The notes under the pieces are model-generated. The model saw only the letters and a list, made by a program, of their open reading frames with translations. It was not told the DNA's origin and searched no databases. A DNA stretch of 64,000 nucleotides from Sipunculus nudus (taxonomy: Eukaryota; Annelida; Sipuncula; Golfingiida; Sipunculidae): NCBI GenBank assembly GCA_026874595.1, contig CM049306.1, positions 89,942,642 through 90,006,641 of the forward strand. The letters are read 5' to 3'. This document shows positions 45,033 to 53,762 of this stretch, in pieces. The translations under genes and the position numbers were made by a program. Within the stretch, counting starts at the first letter, position 1, and each line of letters starts with the position of its first letter.

Positions 45033-46431
45033 ATAGTGGTTTAGGAAATATAAAAATACCTGGAGGTGTTTTCATAAACACGAAATACATTTGTATTTTA
45101 AAATGTATTGAATTACTATGGATGCAGAAAATATCGTGGGTTTCCAGTTTCGTGGTTTTGACCTGAAACAATGTTCGTTGATTAATCGTTCCTGGTTATG
45201 CTTTGTATCAAAATTAATATGTCAACAGACCTGGATATAAGCTAAAGATCAGTGTTTTTTTATTAAAATGCCTTGACTGTTTCAACTTTATAATTCGTTA
45301 AATATCAAGTCAGCTTCATGCAGTCCAAGTATAAGCGATAGGCTAAACTGAACGAATAAAATATCGGCTGACTTATCTGGCACGTGGGTGCAAATTTTAA
45401 GGTATATCTCAATAGATTTCTCAGGGATAATTCCATCTGTTTCTCTCAAATGAAACCATGTGTGTCCTAAAGTATTACTAGGTAAATTAGAGCAAGTCCC
45501 GGCGCTAGGTGTTGGTATGACGCATGTTCAGAAGATACCCCGTTTCGAATCCGGTGCCCCGAAACCAGGCCACAGTTAGACTGGGCTCCAGCTCATAATT
45601 ATGCTCAGCCGACCGTGATTTTTCAACCATCGGGGGCTACTTGTTTAACTCTGACGCACGGTTGAGCTCTTTGTTTGGTCATTAATTAACAGAATACAGC
45701 TAAAGGGTGGGGTTGCCTTGTTTTTATATGCTTTTTGTGCTTAGTTTAAAATTTGATTGGAGAGGTGGCAGTGTAGTGCAACCAATGATCCTGTAGGCCT
45801 TTACAGCTCCAATGATTGTCACAAAATTAAGAAAACGTTGTAAACTCAAAATTTTTATTTGAAAGAAATAGCAGTTTTTTTTATTTATTTTAAACATGGC
45901 ATTACTCTAACGAACTATTAAATAAGACCAGCAGTGCAAATGACCTTTAACTACGGCTTTAACGAGATAATATGAGAGAGAGCAAGACAACATATACCAG
46001 AGTGTGTGCAGACGCACTTTCAAACAGTTACTTATAAGTCCGACACTGCTGGAATCTTGATTTGTTTGCTCACCCCAAAGTAGAACTGAATATCTTTCCT
46101 CACAAAAAAAAATTATTAAATTTTTATTTTATGAGATACATATCGTATTCTGTGTGTTTTATATATCAGTACCATTTGCTAGTATGGACGGTGACAGTGG
46201 GCAAACGCGACGTCATAACGCAATGCACAGGGACGACCGACTTTCGACAATTCTATAATGAACCTAATAATCGTCGGCTTTTAATTTCGGGAATAAAAGT
46301 TACCCACGAATTCCACAAATATAATAATCGAAGGAACAATTATTTATCTACAGTATCCTGGCACCTACCGGGGTAACTCCGACCACATGAACAGCAGTCA
46401 TAAGTATTATTAATCGGTTAAATTCCATCAT
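26149..46431 (-). CDS. Gene C: CTLD-SRCR-EGF receptor, complete exon set, frameshift before membrane helix
   Basis: Fourteen minus-strand exons: 46369-46431, 40638-40833, 40063-40295, 39015-39153, 37974-38110, 37455-37641, 36467-36594, 35592-35736, 34944-35081, 30236-30373, 29587-29724, 28925-29062, 26451-26680, 26149-26203. Order: signal peptide, exon a, C-type lectin domain (two exons), SRCR C-half, SRCR N-half, four-Cys exon, five SREC/MEGF-type EGF repeats, Cys cluster with transmembrane helix, basic tail. The sum is 2,065 nt; removing a 4-nt insertion in the transmembrane exon would leave 687 codons. As written, translation stops at TGA 26565-26567 after 631 residues, before the helix, predicting a soluble form. 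A real null or decoy, or an assembly indel, are the alternatives. The 5.5-kb first intron holds a hAT-type insertion; the EGF2-EGF3 intron holds a 4.1-kb pearl-like element. Confidence 0.8.
26451..26680 (-). CDS. Gene C exon 13: Cys cluster and transmembrane exon, frameshifted
   Basis: 230 nt, phase-2 donor GTAGGT. The first frame gives VCTKECPACETTTCG then HADRGRWC... and stops at TGA 26565-26567. The family's linker and helix (LGAWVIPTLCLTRVITI, ending WVYAVKR) are in another frame. Comparison with gene B places a 4-nt insertion (CATG or a shifted equivalent) right after TGCGGC. Confidence 0.85.
26681..27679. other. Gene C intron, proximal part
   Basis: AT-rich with no exon; from about 27300 it contains increasingly recognisable, decayed 30-bp units. 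Confidence 0.5.
27680..28924. repeat. 30-bp minisatellite in gene C EGF5-TM intron
   Basis: About 40 units of TGTAATACCTACTCTGTATG plus GTACCAACTC, with more degenerate units back to about 27300. It starts right at the EGF5 splice donor; on the minus strand each unit carries AGAGTAGGTATTACAGAG, a copy of the exon-end/donor sequence. The period is a multiple of three, which creates long artificial ORFs on both strands (363 codons minus, 230 plus). Confidence 0.95.
28925..29062 (-). CDS. Gene C exon 12: EGF-like repeat 5
   Basis: 138 bp, phase 1-1, donor GTAGGT. CGSGFWGLNCKEKCRMC, CDITDGRCPEGTCQEGYEG. The donor lies at the first unit of the 30-bp minisatellite. Confidence 0.9.
29587..29724 (-). 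CDS. Gene C exon 11: EGF-like repeat 4
   Basis: 138 bp, phase 1-1, donor GTAAGT. CGNNTWGPNCSERCGRC, CDVTTGICPSGVCQEGYTG. All Cys present. Confidence 0.9.
29755..29905 (-). repeat. SINE-like 3' fragment
   Basis: GGTGGAGGTAAGCG, then ATCTGCAGGTTTCCATTTCGG and TTCTTGACAGGG align with the minus-oriented copy at 53.44 kb. The family's 3' end on its own strand reads CGxTTACCTCCACC. Confidence 0.55.
30236..30373 (-). CDS. Gene C exon 10: EGF-like repeat 3
   Basis: 138 bp, phase 1-1, donor GTAAAC. CIPGRWGSECKRERGEC, CDVTNGRCPVGRCVDGYLG. One Cys is replaced by Arg (CGT for TGT) before GEC. Confidence 0.88.
30456..34607 (+). mobile_element. Pearl-like tandem-repeat element, copy 2 (complete ends)
   Basis: Left end AGTGACCCATGGGTCATGAC (with the 14-bp palindrome TGACCCATGGGTCA) continues as GCTCAGCTGACTAGGAA. 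The interior has about five units of a 275-290-bp tandem family (30640-32130; landmarks CCTGTCATAAAATCAAGAAA, GGCAGACAAACAGACAGACG, CGGTTCCCGAGATATGAGC), then seven or so 337-bp monomers as in copies 1 and 3. The right end, at 34573-34603, is an imperfect hairpin TAGCTCAG...CTGAGCTA followed by an A run. It lies inside the EGF2-EGF3 intron of gene C. No transposase or Rep/helicase ORF. Confidence 0.75.
34944..35081 (-). CDS. Gene C exon 9: EGF-like repeat 2
   Basis: 138 bp, phase 1-1. CQDGTWGSNCSEKCGKC, CDVINGRCSRGRCQDGYYG. Intact reference for the deletion in gene B. Confidence 0.88.
35592..35736 (-). CDS. Gene C exon 8: EGF-like repeat 1
   Basis: 145 bp, phase 0 to 1, donor GTATGT. VCDRGHYGDDCSGVCGQC, GGCKPGYQGSKCD. 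Highly similar to gene B EGF1. Confidence 0.88.
35737..36466. other. Gene C intron between four-Cys exon and EGF1
   Basis: No exon or clear repeat seen. Confidence 0.5.
36467..36594 (-). CDS. Gene C exon 7: four-Cys linker exon
   Basis: 128 bp, 2 nt + 42 codons, donor GTAACA. ITQYYAGCSGGPTEGATC, GRHSCPRIPRDVTCSQ. Same length and Cys positions as in gene B. Confidence 0.78.
36600..37450. other. Gene C intron after SRCR N-half; repeat remnant
   Basis: No second SRCR C-half is present. About 36895-37090 is a remnant related to the tandem family at 31-32 kb (GGCGCCACC, GCTAAAATTTTGCA, TCCATCTG landmarks). Confidence 0.5.
37455..37641 (-). CDS. Gene C exon 6: SRCR N-terminal half
   Basis: 187 bp, phase 0 to 1, donor GTAAGA. 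TYEGLLQVYHSNTWRYLCDD, FDFRDSQVACRQL: the first two SRCR Cys, encoded after the C-half. No second C-half exon lies in the following intron, and the phase joins directly to the four-Cys exon. Confidence 0.88.
37974..38110 (-). CDS. Gene C exon 5: SRCR C-terminal half
   Basis: 137 bp, 2 nt + 45 codons, acceptor TTCTAG, donor GTGTCT. GFWLDDLECTGTEARISDC, IHDCAEEDAVRISCSYE: the last four SRCR Cys. Confidence 0.9.
38111..38840. other. Gene C intron between lectin and SRCR C-half exons
   Basis: AT-rich, no exon. In particular no SRCR N-half here. Confidence 0.6.
38841..39050. repeat. 42-bp tandem repeat containing exon end and splice donor
   Basis: Five units begin at 38841, 38883, 38924, 38966 and 39008 (periods 42, 41, 42, 42). 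Each carries the coding end of the lectin exon (…VCSKSK) and the GTATAC donor on the minus strand. Donors at 38971-38972 and 38929-38930 would add 14 or 28 residues in frame; the last two are out of frame because of the 41-nt unit. Confidence 0.9.
39015..39153 (-). CDS. Gene C exon 4: C-type lectin domain, C-terminal part
   Basis: 139 bp, phase 0 to 1. NFKPGEPDNRFPPEEC, VWYDVPCYWKYCLVCSKSK, donor GTATAC. The last ~20 nt of the exon and its donor are repeated downstream in a 42-bp array, giving further in-frame donors. Confidence 0.9.
39337..39375. repeat. (TA)n microsatellite
   Basis: TA tract in the intron between the two lectin exons of gene C. Confidence 0.95.
39690..39930 (+). repeat. 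Dispersed repeat, copy 2
   Basis: Same ordered blocks as 15430-15650, in the same orientation relative to the host gene. Confidence 0.6.
40063..40295 (-). CDS. Gene C exon 3: C-type lectin domain, N-terminal part
   Basis: 233 bp, 2 nt + 77 codons, donor GTATGT. CPAPWIEFNGNCYQYVEGQ, RRKCQELGGDLAKIPDEDT, YVLANC. Canonical CTLD first half. Confidence 0.9.
40638..40833 (-). CDS. Gene C exon 2: conserved 'exon a' domain
   Basis: 196 bp, phase 0 to 1, donor GTCATC. LNSGDLRLVQVEETTYGVQ, ENMTSSYVCSG, LCTSPDSEGHT. Two Cys and one N-glycosylation sequon are conserved with genes A and E. Confidence 0.8.
40834..42837. other. Gene C first intron, part with GTAACGGAGTTGAT motifs
   Basis: No exon. The motif appears at 41814-41827 and 42204-42217, and in reverse at 41442-41455; a (TA)n stretch is at 41236-41251. 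Confidence 0.55.
42838..43919. mobile_element. hAT-type non-autonomous element with perfect 8-bp target duplication
   Basis: The ends are TAGAGGTGCGGACCGGACCG and, read inward on the other strand, TAGAAGTGCGGATTGGACCG. The flanks are AAACAAAC at 42830-42837 and AAACAAAC at 43920-43927. An 8-bp duplication and TAGxGGTG-like ends fit the hAT superfamily. The 1,082-bp interior has subterminal GGACCGG repeats and no transposase ORF. Confidence 0.88.
43920..46368. repeat. Gene C first intron: motif cluster, (TA)n and SINE-like stretch
   Basis: Further GTAACGGAGTTGAT-type motifs at 44200-44212 (reverse), 44222-44252 (two abutting), 44394-44407 and 44577-44590; (TA)n at 44978-45029. At about 45500-45690 is a tRNA-like B box (GTTTCGAATCCGG) and a block CATCGGGGGCTACTTG that recurs at 16.39 kb. 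Confidence 0.6.
46369..46431 (-). CDS. Gene C exon 1: signal peptide
   Basis: MMEFNRLIILMTAVHVVG plus three residues, then donor GTAGGT in phase 0. A hydrophobic core fits secretion. Linked to exon a over a 5.5-kb intron by strand, phase and analogy with gene E. A second Met follows the first, so the exact start may be one codon later. Confidence 0.6.
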
Positions 46432-47068
46432 AATATTCTGTACTGTTGTCCTCAGCTTTCTCTTCTTTCCTGGGCTATAATAAGAGTTTACATACAGGAC
46501 TACTAATGACTCATAGTACGTTATTCGATCAAAGGAACAATTAAAGAACTTGTAATTGTTTCTCTCACACAACAAACCGGGCTGATTGCATACGATTATT
46601 GTTTGACATGGGTCATTTATCATCAAAACAGTGTCCCTTCATTAGGAAACGACCTGATGGACATTTGTTAATGAGAAATTACATGTTACATGATTATCTT
46701 TCGGGAGATTTCATATTCATATGCCCCCTTGTATATTCTTATGCCATTTATACATGTATTTTGGACACGCTTTTCCGACAAATAAGAAAACGCTATTCAC
46801 GAAACTGTTGATCGTACGATACAATGGATATTTTTTACTCTCCATGCAGTTTTAAGAATGGTTTGCTGATACGATTTCCGTGGGCGTGAGGGTAGCTTCA
46901 AGCCTGTCGTGTACAATTCTTTTGAACAATGTATCAAAGCGTCAGTGTTTTCCGGATCGATGAAAAAATGCCATGCTGACTTGACATATACCTAATACTT
47001 ACATATGTCATATGTGCCGTCTTAATTACACTCATTAATCACTGAGGACATAGGATTAGCTTATTATA

Positions 47069-47115
<47 letters not shown>

Positions 47116-49304
47116 TATATATATATAAATATATATATATATATTGCTTGTCATTTGCGACATCTACCGGCAATCAGAATAAATTCCTTGAAGTGATTTG
47201 ATTACTTGCAAATGTGTAGCCTTTTTTTCAGTCTCAGTTTCCACTTTCAAAATTCACATTCGTATATAACAGTTTATTATTTCGTAAATATAAATTTGCA
47301 TAGTTATTAAGGTTTTATCATTTCAAAATAATATTTAAATGTTTCTTTCAACTTTAATTCACCATATTTGGCATTGCTGGATATTAGCTATTCAATTATA
47401 AACCCTCACCTTTTACACTGAAGATAATAATATTATTAATAATATTTATTTTACACAACAACTGACTACAGTTACTTATCAATAAGGTAAGACACTTTAT
47501 TGAATATATAGCTTTTCCCGGCATCTATACGGATATATAACGAAATCGTAAAATTCGACTTTTTTTCAACATATTATTCTATATTTCGATATTATACATT
47601 ATATATGTATATAACACTTATGCTTCATTTCGTGGGATAACGCACGGCTACTCATCACGTTACCAAAAGTACAACATTACAAGAAAATTACCTAATTAAT
47701 GGTATAGTCTCTCTGGTATTAAAATGCAATGCAATTTTGCTACCGTGTAGCGTTTCAAAAAATAATTACTGTCTTACACCGTGTTAACTGTAAGATTCAA
47801 TTTCATTCTTAAGGAAAAAATGTAAATGTATTCATCTGTTGAAATTAGAATACCTTTTATAATTTTGTTTTGTACTTACAAAATGCAGCACAATGTACGC
47901 CAATTTAATGTTTGCAATTTCAAGTATGCACATAAGGCAGGATCAGCTGATATTGGGACTATATTTAAACTCAAACATGGGGAAAATCCCGTTTTCGAAT
48001 AAATACAAATTGCATTGTATATAGAGCTAAGGAAAATGCGCATATTTCATTGCCATTTATTTATTAAGTTACGGTTTATTGACAATTCACCTACATATTG
48101 ACATAAATACTTCAAATCCTTTAATATGAAGCACTACCTCATTTGACCACTCACCACATGCAAAAGGAACCTCACTCTGAAAACTACACATTTTAAATTG
48201 ATATATTTATATCATATTTTAAGTTGCAGCATCTGATTTTTTTAGGTAAAACTTACTTAATTTACAAATATTGATGGAAGGCATGCTTAACTGACTTGGG
48301 ACAACCTACGAGTACCAACGGGGAGTCGTAGGACCTTTCAACGACTACAAACGATTTTCAGGTCGTAGTTATGTAACTTGGCCCTAAGAAAGGAAAAAGT
48401 ATAACAGACACGTTTTGAATTTACAAAAATGAGATAAGATGTAATATTGTCAGTACTGTCTTCTTCTGATTGCTTAAAGTTTATAAATAAAATAGGGACT
48501 TTTCAATTATATTTTTTTAATTTTAAAAAGTGTACGAGGCTTCTTCAGATGTCTATGTATTCCTTTGTCTGACATTTTCACCTGACACGATGAATATTTT
48601 AATGCATTACGTCTGTACTCTGATCAGGTATTGTGGTTCTCATAATTGACACAGTCATCGGGAGACATTGACGTGCTTGATCACTTATAAACTCGTGCCA
48701 AAGATACAGCATGTATCAAAATAAAACTTTTCATTTTACTAAATATTGAATAATGTTCAGTTTAAGTGATGAATATGCGTTATTATTACGTATTTCAATA
48801 TTAAATAAAGCGCATGTATATATTTGTCGTCATACGCTAGATAAAAAAGGTTGTGTTTTGCCATTAACAAAGGCTCATGTTGTGCATGGATTAATTTCCG
48901 CATCACAAACTTATTTAGCCAGACAATGTGCAGCGAAATAGTACAACATGATGTGCCCACATTGTTTTTTTTTAAATTGACATTTTTTTTCTTCAAAGTT
49001 TTGTACCAGTTTATCTCGCAAAAATTCATAAAGAAATTCTACATAAGAGAATTAAAGAAAATGAACACGATGAAAATTAATAATAAAAACATTCTGGTCA
49101 CTTTCGCATATAAATGTTACAGTCTTCTAAATCGTGAAATATAGAATCTCGAAATGTGAGTTCTCAATCCTATCAGTGCAATAATCTACAAAAATGTAAA
49201 AAAGTGAACTAGAGGCTTTGTGTGGGTGGAGGGGTCCCAACCCTCTTGTTTCTCCGTCCAGATGTCGCGCGACTCCGGACCTCTGACTTGGTACTCTTTA
49301 TTTT
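46432..49304. other. Intergenic region between genes C and D
   Basis: 5' flank of gene C. Contains a (TA)n tract at 47069-47144 and otherwise AT-rich sequence without genes. ORFs at 48753-49144 look like chance reading frames. Confidence 0.5.
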
Positions 49305-49365
49305 TTATTCTCTTGTGCAGTATGGATAACCGGAATCCTTTTTTCGCTTTCTGGCAAGAACGCCC
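49305..49365 (-). CDS. Gene D: basic tail exon
   Basis: Pyrimidine-rich acceptor TTTTTTTCTTCAG, then 1 nt + GVLARKRKKDSGYPYCTRE and TAA. The basic run right after the helix fits a cytoplasmic anchor. The stop codon overlaps an AATAAA, with a second AATAAA 7 nt on. Confidence 0.7.
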
Positions 49366-51955
49366 CTGAAGAAAAAAATATCAATGATTTACAGACTTTG
49401 TCGCACCCAGCAAAAACTGACGAAACTACATTACCTGACATGTAGAATGTTGACAAATGACACGTGTCCTAATAACATTGTAAAGGTTTATTTCAGCCAA
49501 ATGTGATTAGATACAGCAGTGTTATTTTACTTGTAACAGTGTTTTTTATTGCCAAAATGATACTACGAAACAGAAGAATGTTTGGATTGGCGATTAGGAG
49601 TTTTTAATTTAAACGATATAGATGTTTAACATTCTCATACGGTCAAAAGGTTTTGGGGAAAATACAGGCATACTCGTTATTCAAATATGGAAATCATGTA
49701 CAATATAACTCGACATAATTAAGATATAATTCATATTGTATGAATTTTGAATTATATGAATGATACTTGAAATATATCTGAATATGCGTTGATATAATGA
49801 ATATAAATATAAATTTACTGCACACATTTGGTTCCCTAGTTCCTTACCATTTTAATGCATGGATCCACTGGGCAATCACACAAGTTGTTAGTAATACCGT
49901 GATGATGCTGGTAACATACAAGGTCGGATACACCCAGTCGACTACTTCACAGGCAGGTAACTCTGCGCCTGATTGTCTGGAGAGGTACGGGTCGTCTTCG
50001 GTCTGATCACACGTGGTGGTATCACAGTCCTGACATTCTTTATCACAGATTGGAATACTACTGACAACTGCGGGAAAGAGAGCATACAATAGATTAAACA
50101 GGATCTAGGAGCAAACAAAAGTGACTATAGACAGGTCTTAAAGCGGAGCAACAATATATCTCAGAGTACGGCCGAAAAGGGGACTATAACATGCCGTGGC
50201 TAAATGTATTCATGGTTTTCGAATCGTATTTTAAGGTGAAAAAAGTTGCTAGATTACTGTAACCAGCTGTTAGACAATGAGATGTTGTGATATCGAACAT
50301 GGACATATTCGCTAATTTCCTGGCCAGTCATGATAAAATATGCTTGTATAAAATGTTCAACACCGGGTTTCGGAGACAGTGATACTTCACCAAAGGTATA
50401 TCTTCCTAAAACCTACACCATTTTTAACCTTATTGGAACAGACAAAATAGAGGCAGCTAGGGGAATGACAAAGAAAATAATTATAGGAATAACGTTACGT
50501 TAACATGACGAGAAAAATGGAATTAACACATTGAAGTCTTCATGTCTGTTAAACATTGCATATTCCATCATATAATATAGCTTATATCGTAGTTTACTAT
50601 CCAATAACTTCTTGCACATAAAACATACCTATGTTACAATGTTCTCCATCATGCCCCTCTTCACAGACCCCGTAGGAACACAATTCATCTTTGGCTTGAC
50701 ACGTGTCATTTAAACAATTGCCACATCTTTCTGTACAGTTCAGTCCCCACCAACCTGAGTCGCATACTGAAATGAAACATTGTAATGATGGACAAAACAG
50801 TCTGAAGAGAATCAATGATGGAAAACAGAAATATATAAAAATTAACTGCATATAAGATATTTTGACAAGATTAAGAACAAAAAGAGCTCACACGTTATTA
50901 AATATATTATCGTGAGAAAAAGTATATATTGATCAGTAAGGTATTGCCAGAGTTACAATGTCAGATACATGAATACCTGCAACCTCTTTAAATACCATCT
51001 ATATAGTACAGATGTCTCGCGTTAAATAGTTTGCGCTTAACAATAATACGAATACCTATCTTTATTTTTAACATTGTTAGGTGTACACAATGATTGCTTA
51101 AGACCGCATGGTCAGCCTTAAGTTCAATAGGCTTTTTAGACTTTTTTCCTTTGTTTTTATTTAAGTGGCCATCTAGAACACTTCACATAATAGTCCGAGC
51201 CCATAACAATATAACATATTAACCATGTTTGTAAAAGTTCTTTAACCTTGTACACATTTTTCTCCAGTGTAACCTTCGTCACCTACACCAGAAGGACAGA
51301 CACTGGTGGTGACGTCACATCTAGGTCCCATGCAATGGCCACAGCTGTTCGTGCAGTTTGGTCCCCCGTTGTAATCTCCACAAGCTGTGTGCAAATAGAA
51401 AAAATCACGCACCGTTGTTATTTTAATTTTGAATTTAATACAGCGAGTTAATAAAAAGATAAACATCATACGTCACCTTCTAGGCCCGGGCAAGCTATAC
51501 CATCAATGGTCCATTGTCCCCAAGAAATAGCTTCATTAACAAAATAAATGTACCCATGTTATCTTGTTAAGGCAAATATATCAGCAAGTACATGGGTTTA
51601 TTTCAAATCCAACTTCAGCCTTGATTTGGAAGCTGACAACTTATTATTTTTCTTTTACTATTTTGTATGTATTTATCTGTTTTCTTTTTGAAAAATCTAA
51701 CTTGACCCCTTGAGGCATGTGTTGTGGATGAGTACCCGATATGCCCTATAGATGAAGCGGCATTAACTTAAATAGCTGTGTTATTACACAGGGTAAATTA
51801 AGATGTAACTCACTCACCCGTTTCACATTTTTCGCCTTGGTAACCGTCTTTGCACATTCCAGTGTCACACACGCCGTCTGTGTGACGACAGGATGACCCG
51901 TTGCATTTTCCACACTTTTTTAGGCATTCCTGCCCCCACCTTCCCGTTTGACATA
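49305..51955 (-). CDS. Gene D: 3' half of a CTLD-SRCR-EGF receptor gene
   Basis: Five minus-strand exons: 51818-51955, 51247-51384 and 50629-50766 (EGF repeats matching EGF3, 4 and 5 of gene C), 49848-50067 (Cys cluster and transmembrane helix), 49305-49365 (tail). After the first 2 nt they give 231 codons including the stop, with no lesion. No EGF1-2, four-Cys, SRCR, lectin or signal exon is found upstream on this strand between 52.0 kb and the opposite-strand gene E at 56.7 kb; that space is mostly mobile elements. The copy is therefore 5'-truncated, or its 5' half has been inverted and is gene E. One EGF Cys is replaced by Gly in the middle repeat. Confidence 0.75.
49848..50067 (-). CDS. 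Gene D: Cys cluster and transmembrane exon
   Basis: 220 nt, 2 nt in and 2 nt out at donor GTAAGG. ICDKECQDCDTTTCDQTEDD, ACEVVDWVYPTLYVTS and a helix ending AQWIHALKW. This is the intact reference for the frameshifted gene C exon. Confidence 0.85.
50629..50766 (-). CDS. Gene D: EGF-like repeat (EGF5 position)
   Basis: 138 bp, phase 1-1, donor GTATGT. CDSGWWGLNCTERCGNC, LCSYGVCEEGHDGEHC. Unlike genes B and C, no 30-bp minisatellite follows. Confidence 0.88.
51247..51384 (-). CDS. Gene D: EGF-like repeat (EGF4 position)
   Basis: 138 bp, phase 1-1. CGDYNGGPNCTNSCGHC, CDVTTSVCPSGVGDEGYTG: Gly (GGT) instead of Cys in GVxxEG. The donor is GTTAAA, weaker than in the paralogs. Confidence 0.85.
51818..51955 (-). 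CDS. Gene D: EGF-like repeat (EGF3 position)
   Basis: 138 bp, phase 1-1, strong donor GTGAGT. CQTGRWGQECLKKCGKC, CRHTDGVCDTGMCKDGYQG. All Cys present. Confidence 0.88.
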
Positions 51956-53436
51956 CTGCGAAGTTAAAGGAACGTATTTATGTTAAATATACATGAAGTA
52001 GCGCTTTTTTCTGTGTTTGAAACAGTATGGTGTCTGCCAATATGGTATCTGACAATGGCTCAATGTCGCGAAGTATAAACACATAGCGCGCATGCCACCG
52101 AGAGCTGTACCGCGCAACTTTACTCATGAAGATTTTCAAATTTCCATCTGGAGTTTCTTCTGTGTTTCTCCGTTCATTTTTCTTCACCTATTTAGGGCGT
52201 TGTAACGGATGTGCAAGATCGGACCTCTTGTCAGATAGTTTTGATAGAGAAAACAAACACACGCGGACTGTGGTTACACAAAGAACAAAAAAAAAAAACC
52301 AAAAAAAAAAAACAAAAAAACATTTGATATGGAGAGAGTAAGCACATGTTCCGAGATGGTTTTGCTGGGAAACTATTCACCCAAAATGAACTAATAATAA
52401 CTGAGATATTGCACAAAAATGGCTTTTCATATTATCAAGTTCGTATTTTTCAAGCTACAGCGCTCCCTGGTGGCCATGGCAGCATAGAAATCAATAAGGT
52501 TCTTTCCAAGGTCATGCATGACATTTCTTTTACCAAGTTTACAGACTTTGCCTTTCAGGCATGTCTGAGAAATTTGACGGACAAACAGACACGACCATAA
52601 GACTATATAATAATGGTGAAAGAATATGGTAAATGTAGCTTACAAGAAAACCATAATAGAGACGGACGTCAAAACATACTTCGCCATGGAAGTTTTACGC
52701 CCGCCCGTCTTTATACAATATCTATTATTCGTTCCAGTCTGAATTATTTACTGTATGTTAAGTGGTCCGGAAGAAATGTTTACCAAATTCATGGTATTGG
52801 TAAAGCTCTCAAGTGCAGTCAATACATATACATGCACAGTTAACAAGCGTGTGAGTGTGAGGCCAGGTTACCCACTAAAATCTTTTATAGTTTTTCAGCA
52901 CTTCAGGGTATGAAGCTGCCATAAACAAATGTAGCTTAAGGGACATGAGACAATGGCTATTCTTTGTGTTTTCCCCTACTATAATACCAATTCTTGTTAG
53001 AAATTCTCACTTGAGTTAACAACTTTTTTCTGTTACAATATTATTTTTTCTTCATTATTATACTATTTTATTTTTAAATATAAATGAACAATAACATTAG
53101 TAACACAGATTCTATGTTTGACATTTTTTCCCCTCCAAAATATGTCTGACATATGCTATATGTATAAATGATAGCAGTGGACGGGATAGTAATTTTACGA
53201 ATATTTACGAAACATATTCGACACATTAACATTTCATAATAAATTTAAAGTCGCATTCATTATTATCAAAACAAGTTTAGTCTTTATAGTCGAATGATGA
53301 TATAGTCAAAATTAATTTAATATTGTAATTTATATTTAACGTTCCTCAGAAGGACCTTTTGTAATTGACTAGCTGTCATTCACATAACATTTACCAATAC
53401 GTGGTATTCAGGATTTTTTTACAAATATCTTGTTGG
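51956..53436. other. Region upstream of gene D exons
   Basis: No receptor exons. A-rich stretch at 52287-52320; 52455-52600 resembles the interior of common bivalve repeats (TTTGACGGACAAACAGAC). Otherwise AT-rich. Confidence 0.5.
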
Positions 53437-53762
53437 TGGAGGTAACCGCCTGCATTTTTTAATGCGGTAACTTAACTACTTATATGTACATCTGCGGAAT
53501 TCCATTCCGGTTTCGGACAACGTGACAGGGTAGTATCACACGCTTCTTCTCATTTTATATCCTGGCCTCAACCAAGCCCGGTGACTATTGCACCTGCAGG
53601 CCCTGGTTGCGTAATCGTACCCATTGCTGGGTCATACCACCGAGGAACCCCCGAAAGCCGCACCCGTTTGTGAATGAAACACAGCCGTTGGCCACGGCCT
53701 CCCCATTTAGCCTGCAGAGTGCTCACCCCGAGTGTGGGCCGACCGTGAAAAAAACAAGATTA
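53437..53762 (-). repeat. SINE-like copy
   Basis: On the minus strand the order TTTCATTCACAAACGGGTG, CTTTCGGGGGTTCCTCGG, then a 3' end GGCGGTTACCTCCACC matches the tRNA-derived copy at 57060-57320. The tRNA head is missing or replaced. Confidence 0.6.

Noticed and set aside
45500-45600. Possible tRNA gene (B box GTTTCGAATCCGG)
   Set aside because: No matching stems or anticodon arm; the adjacent block recurs at 16.39 kb, so a SINE-like remnant is more likely.
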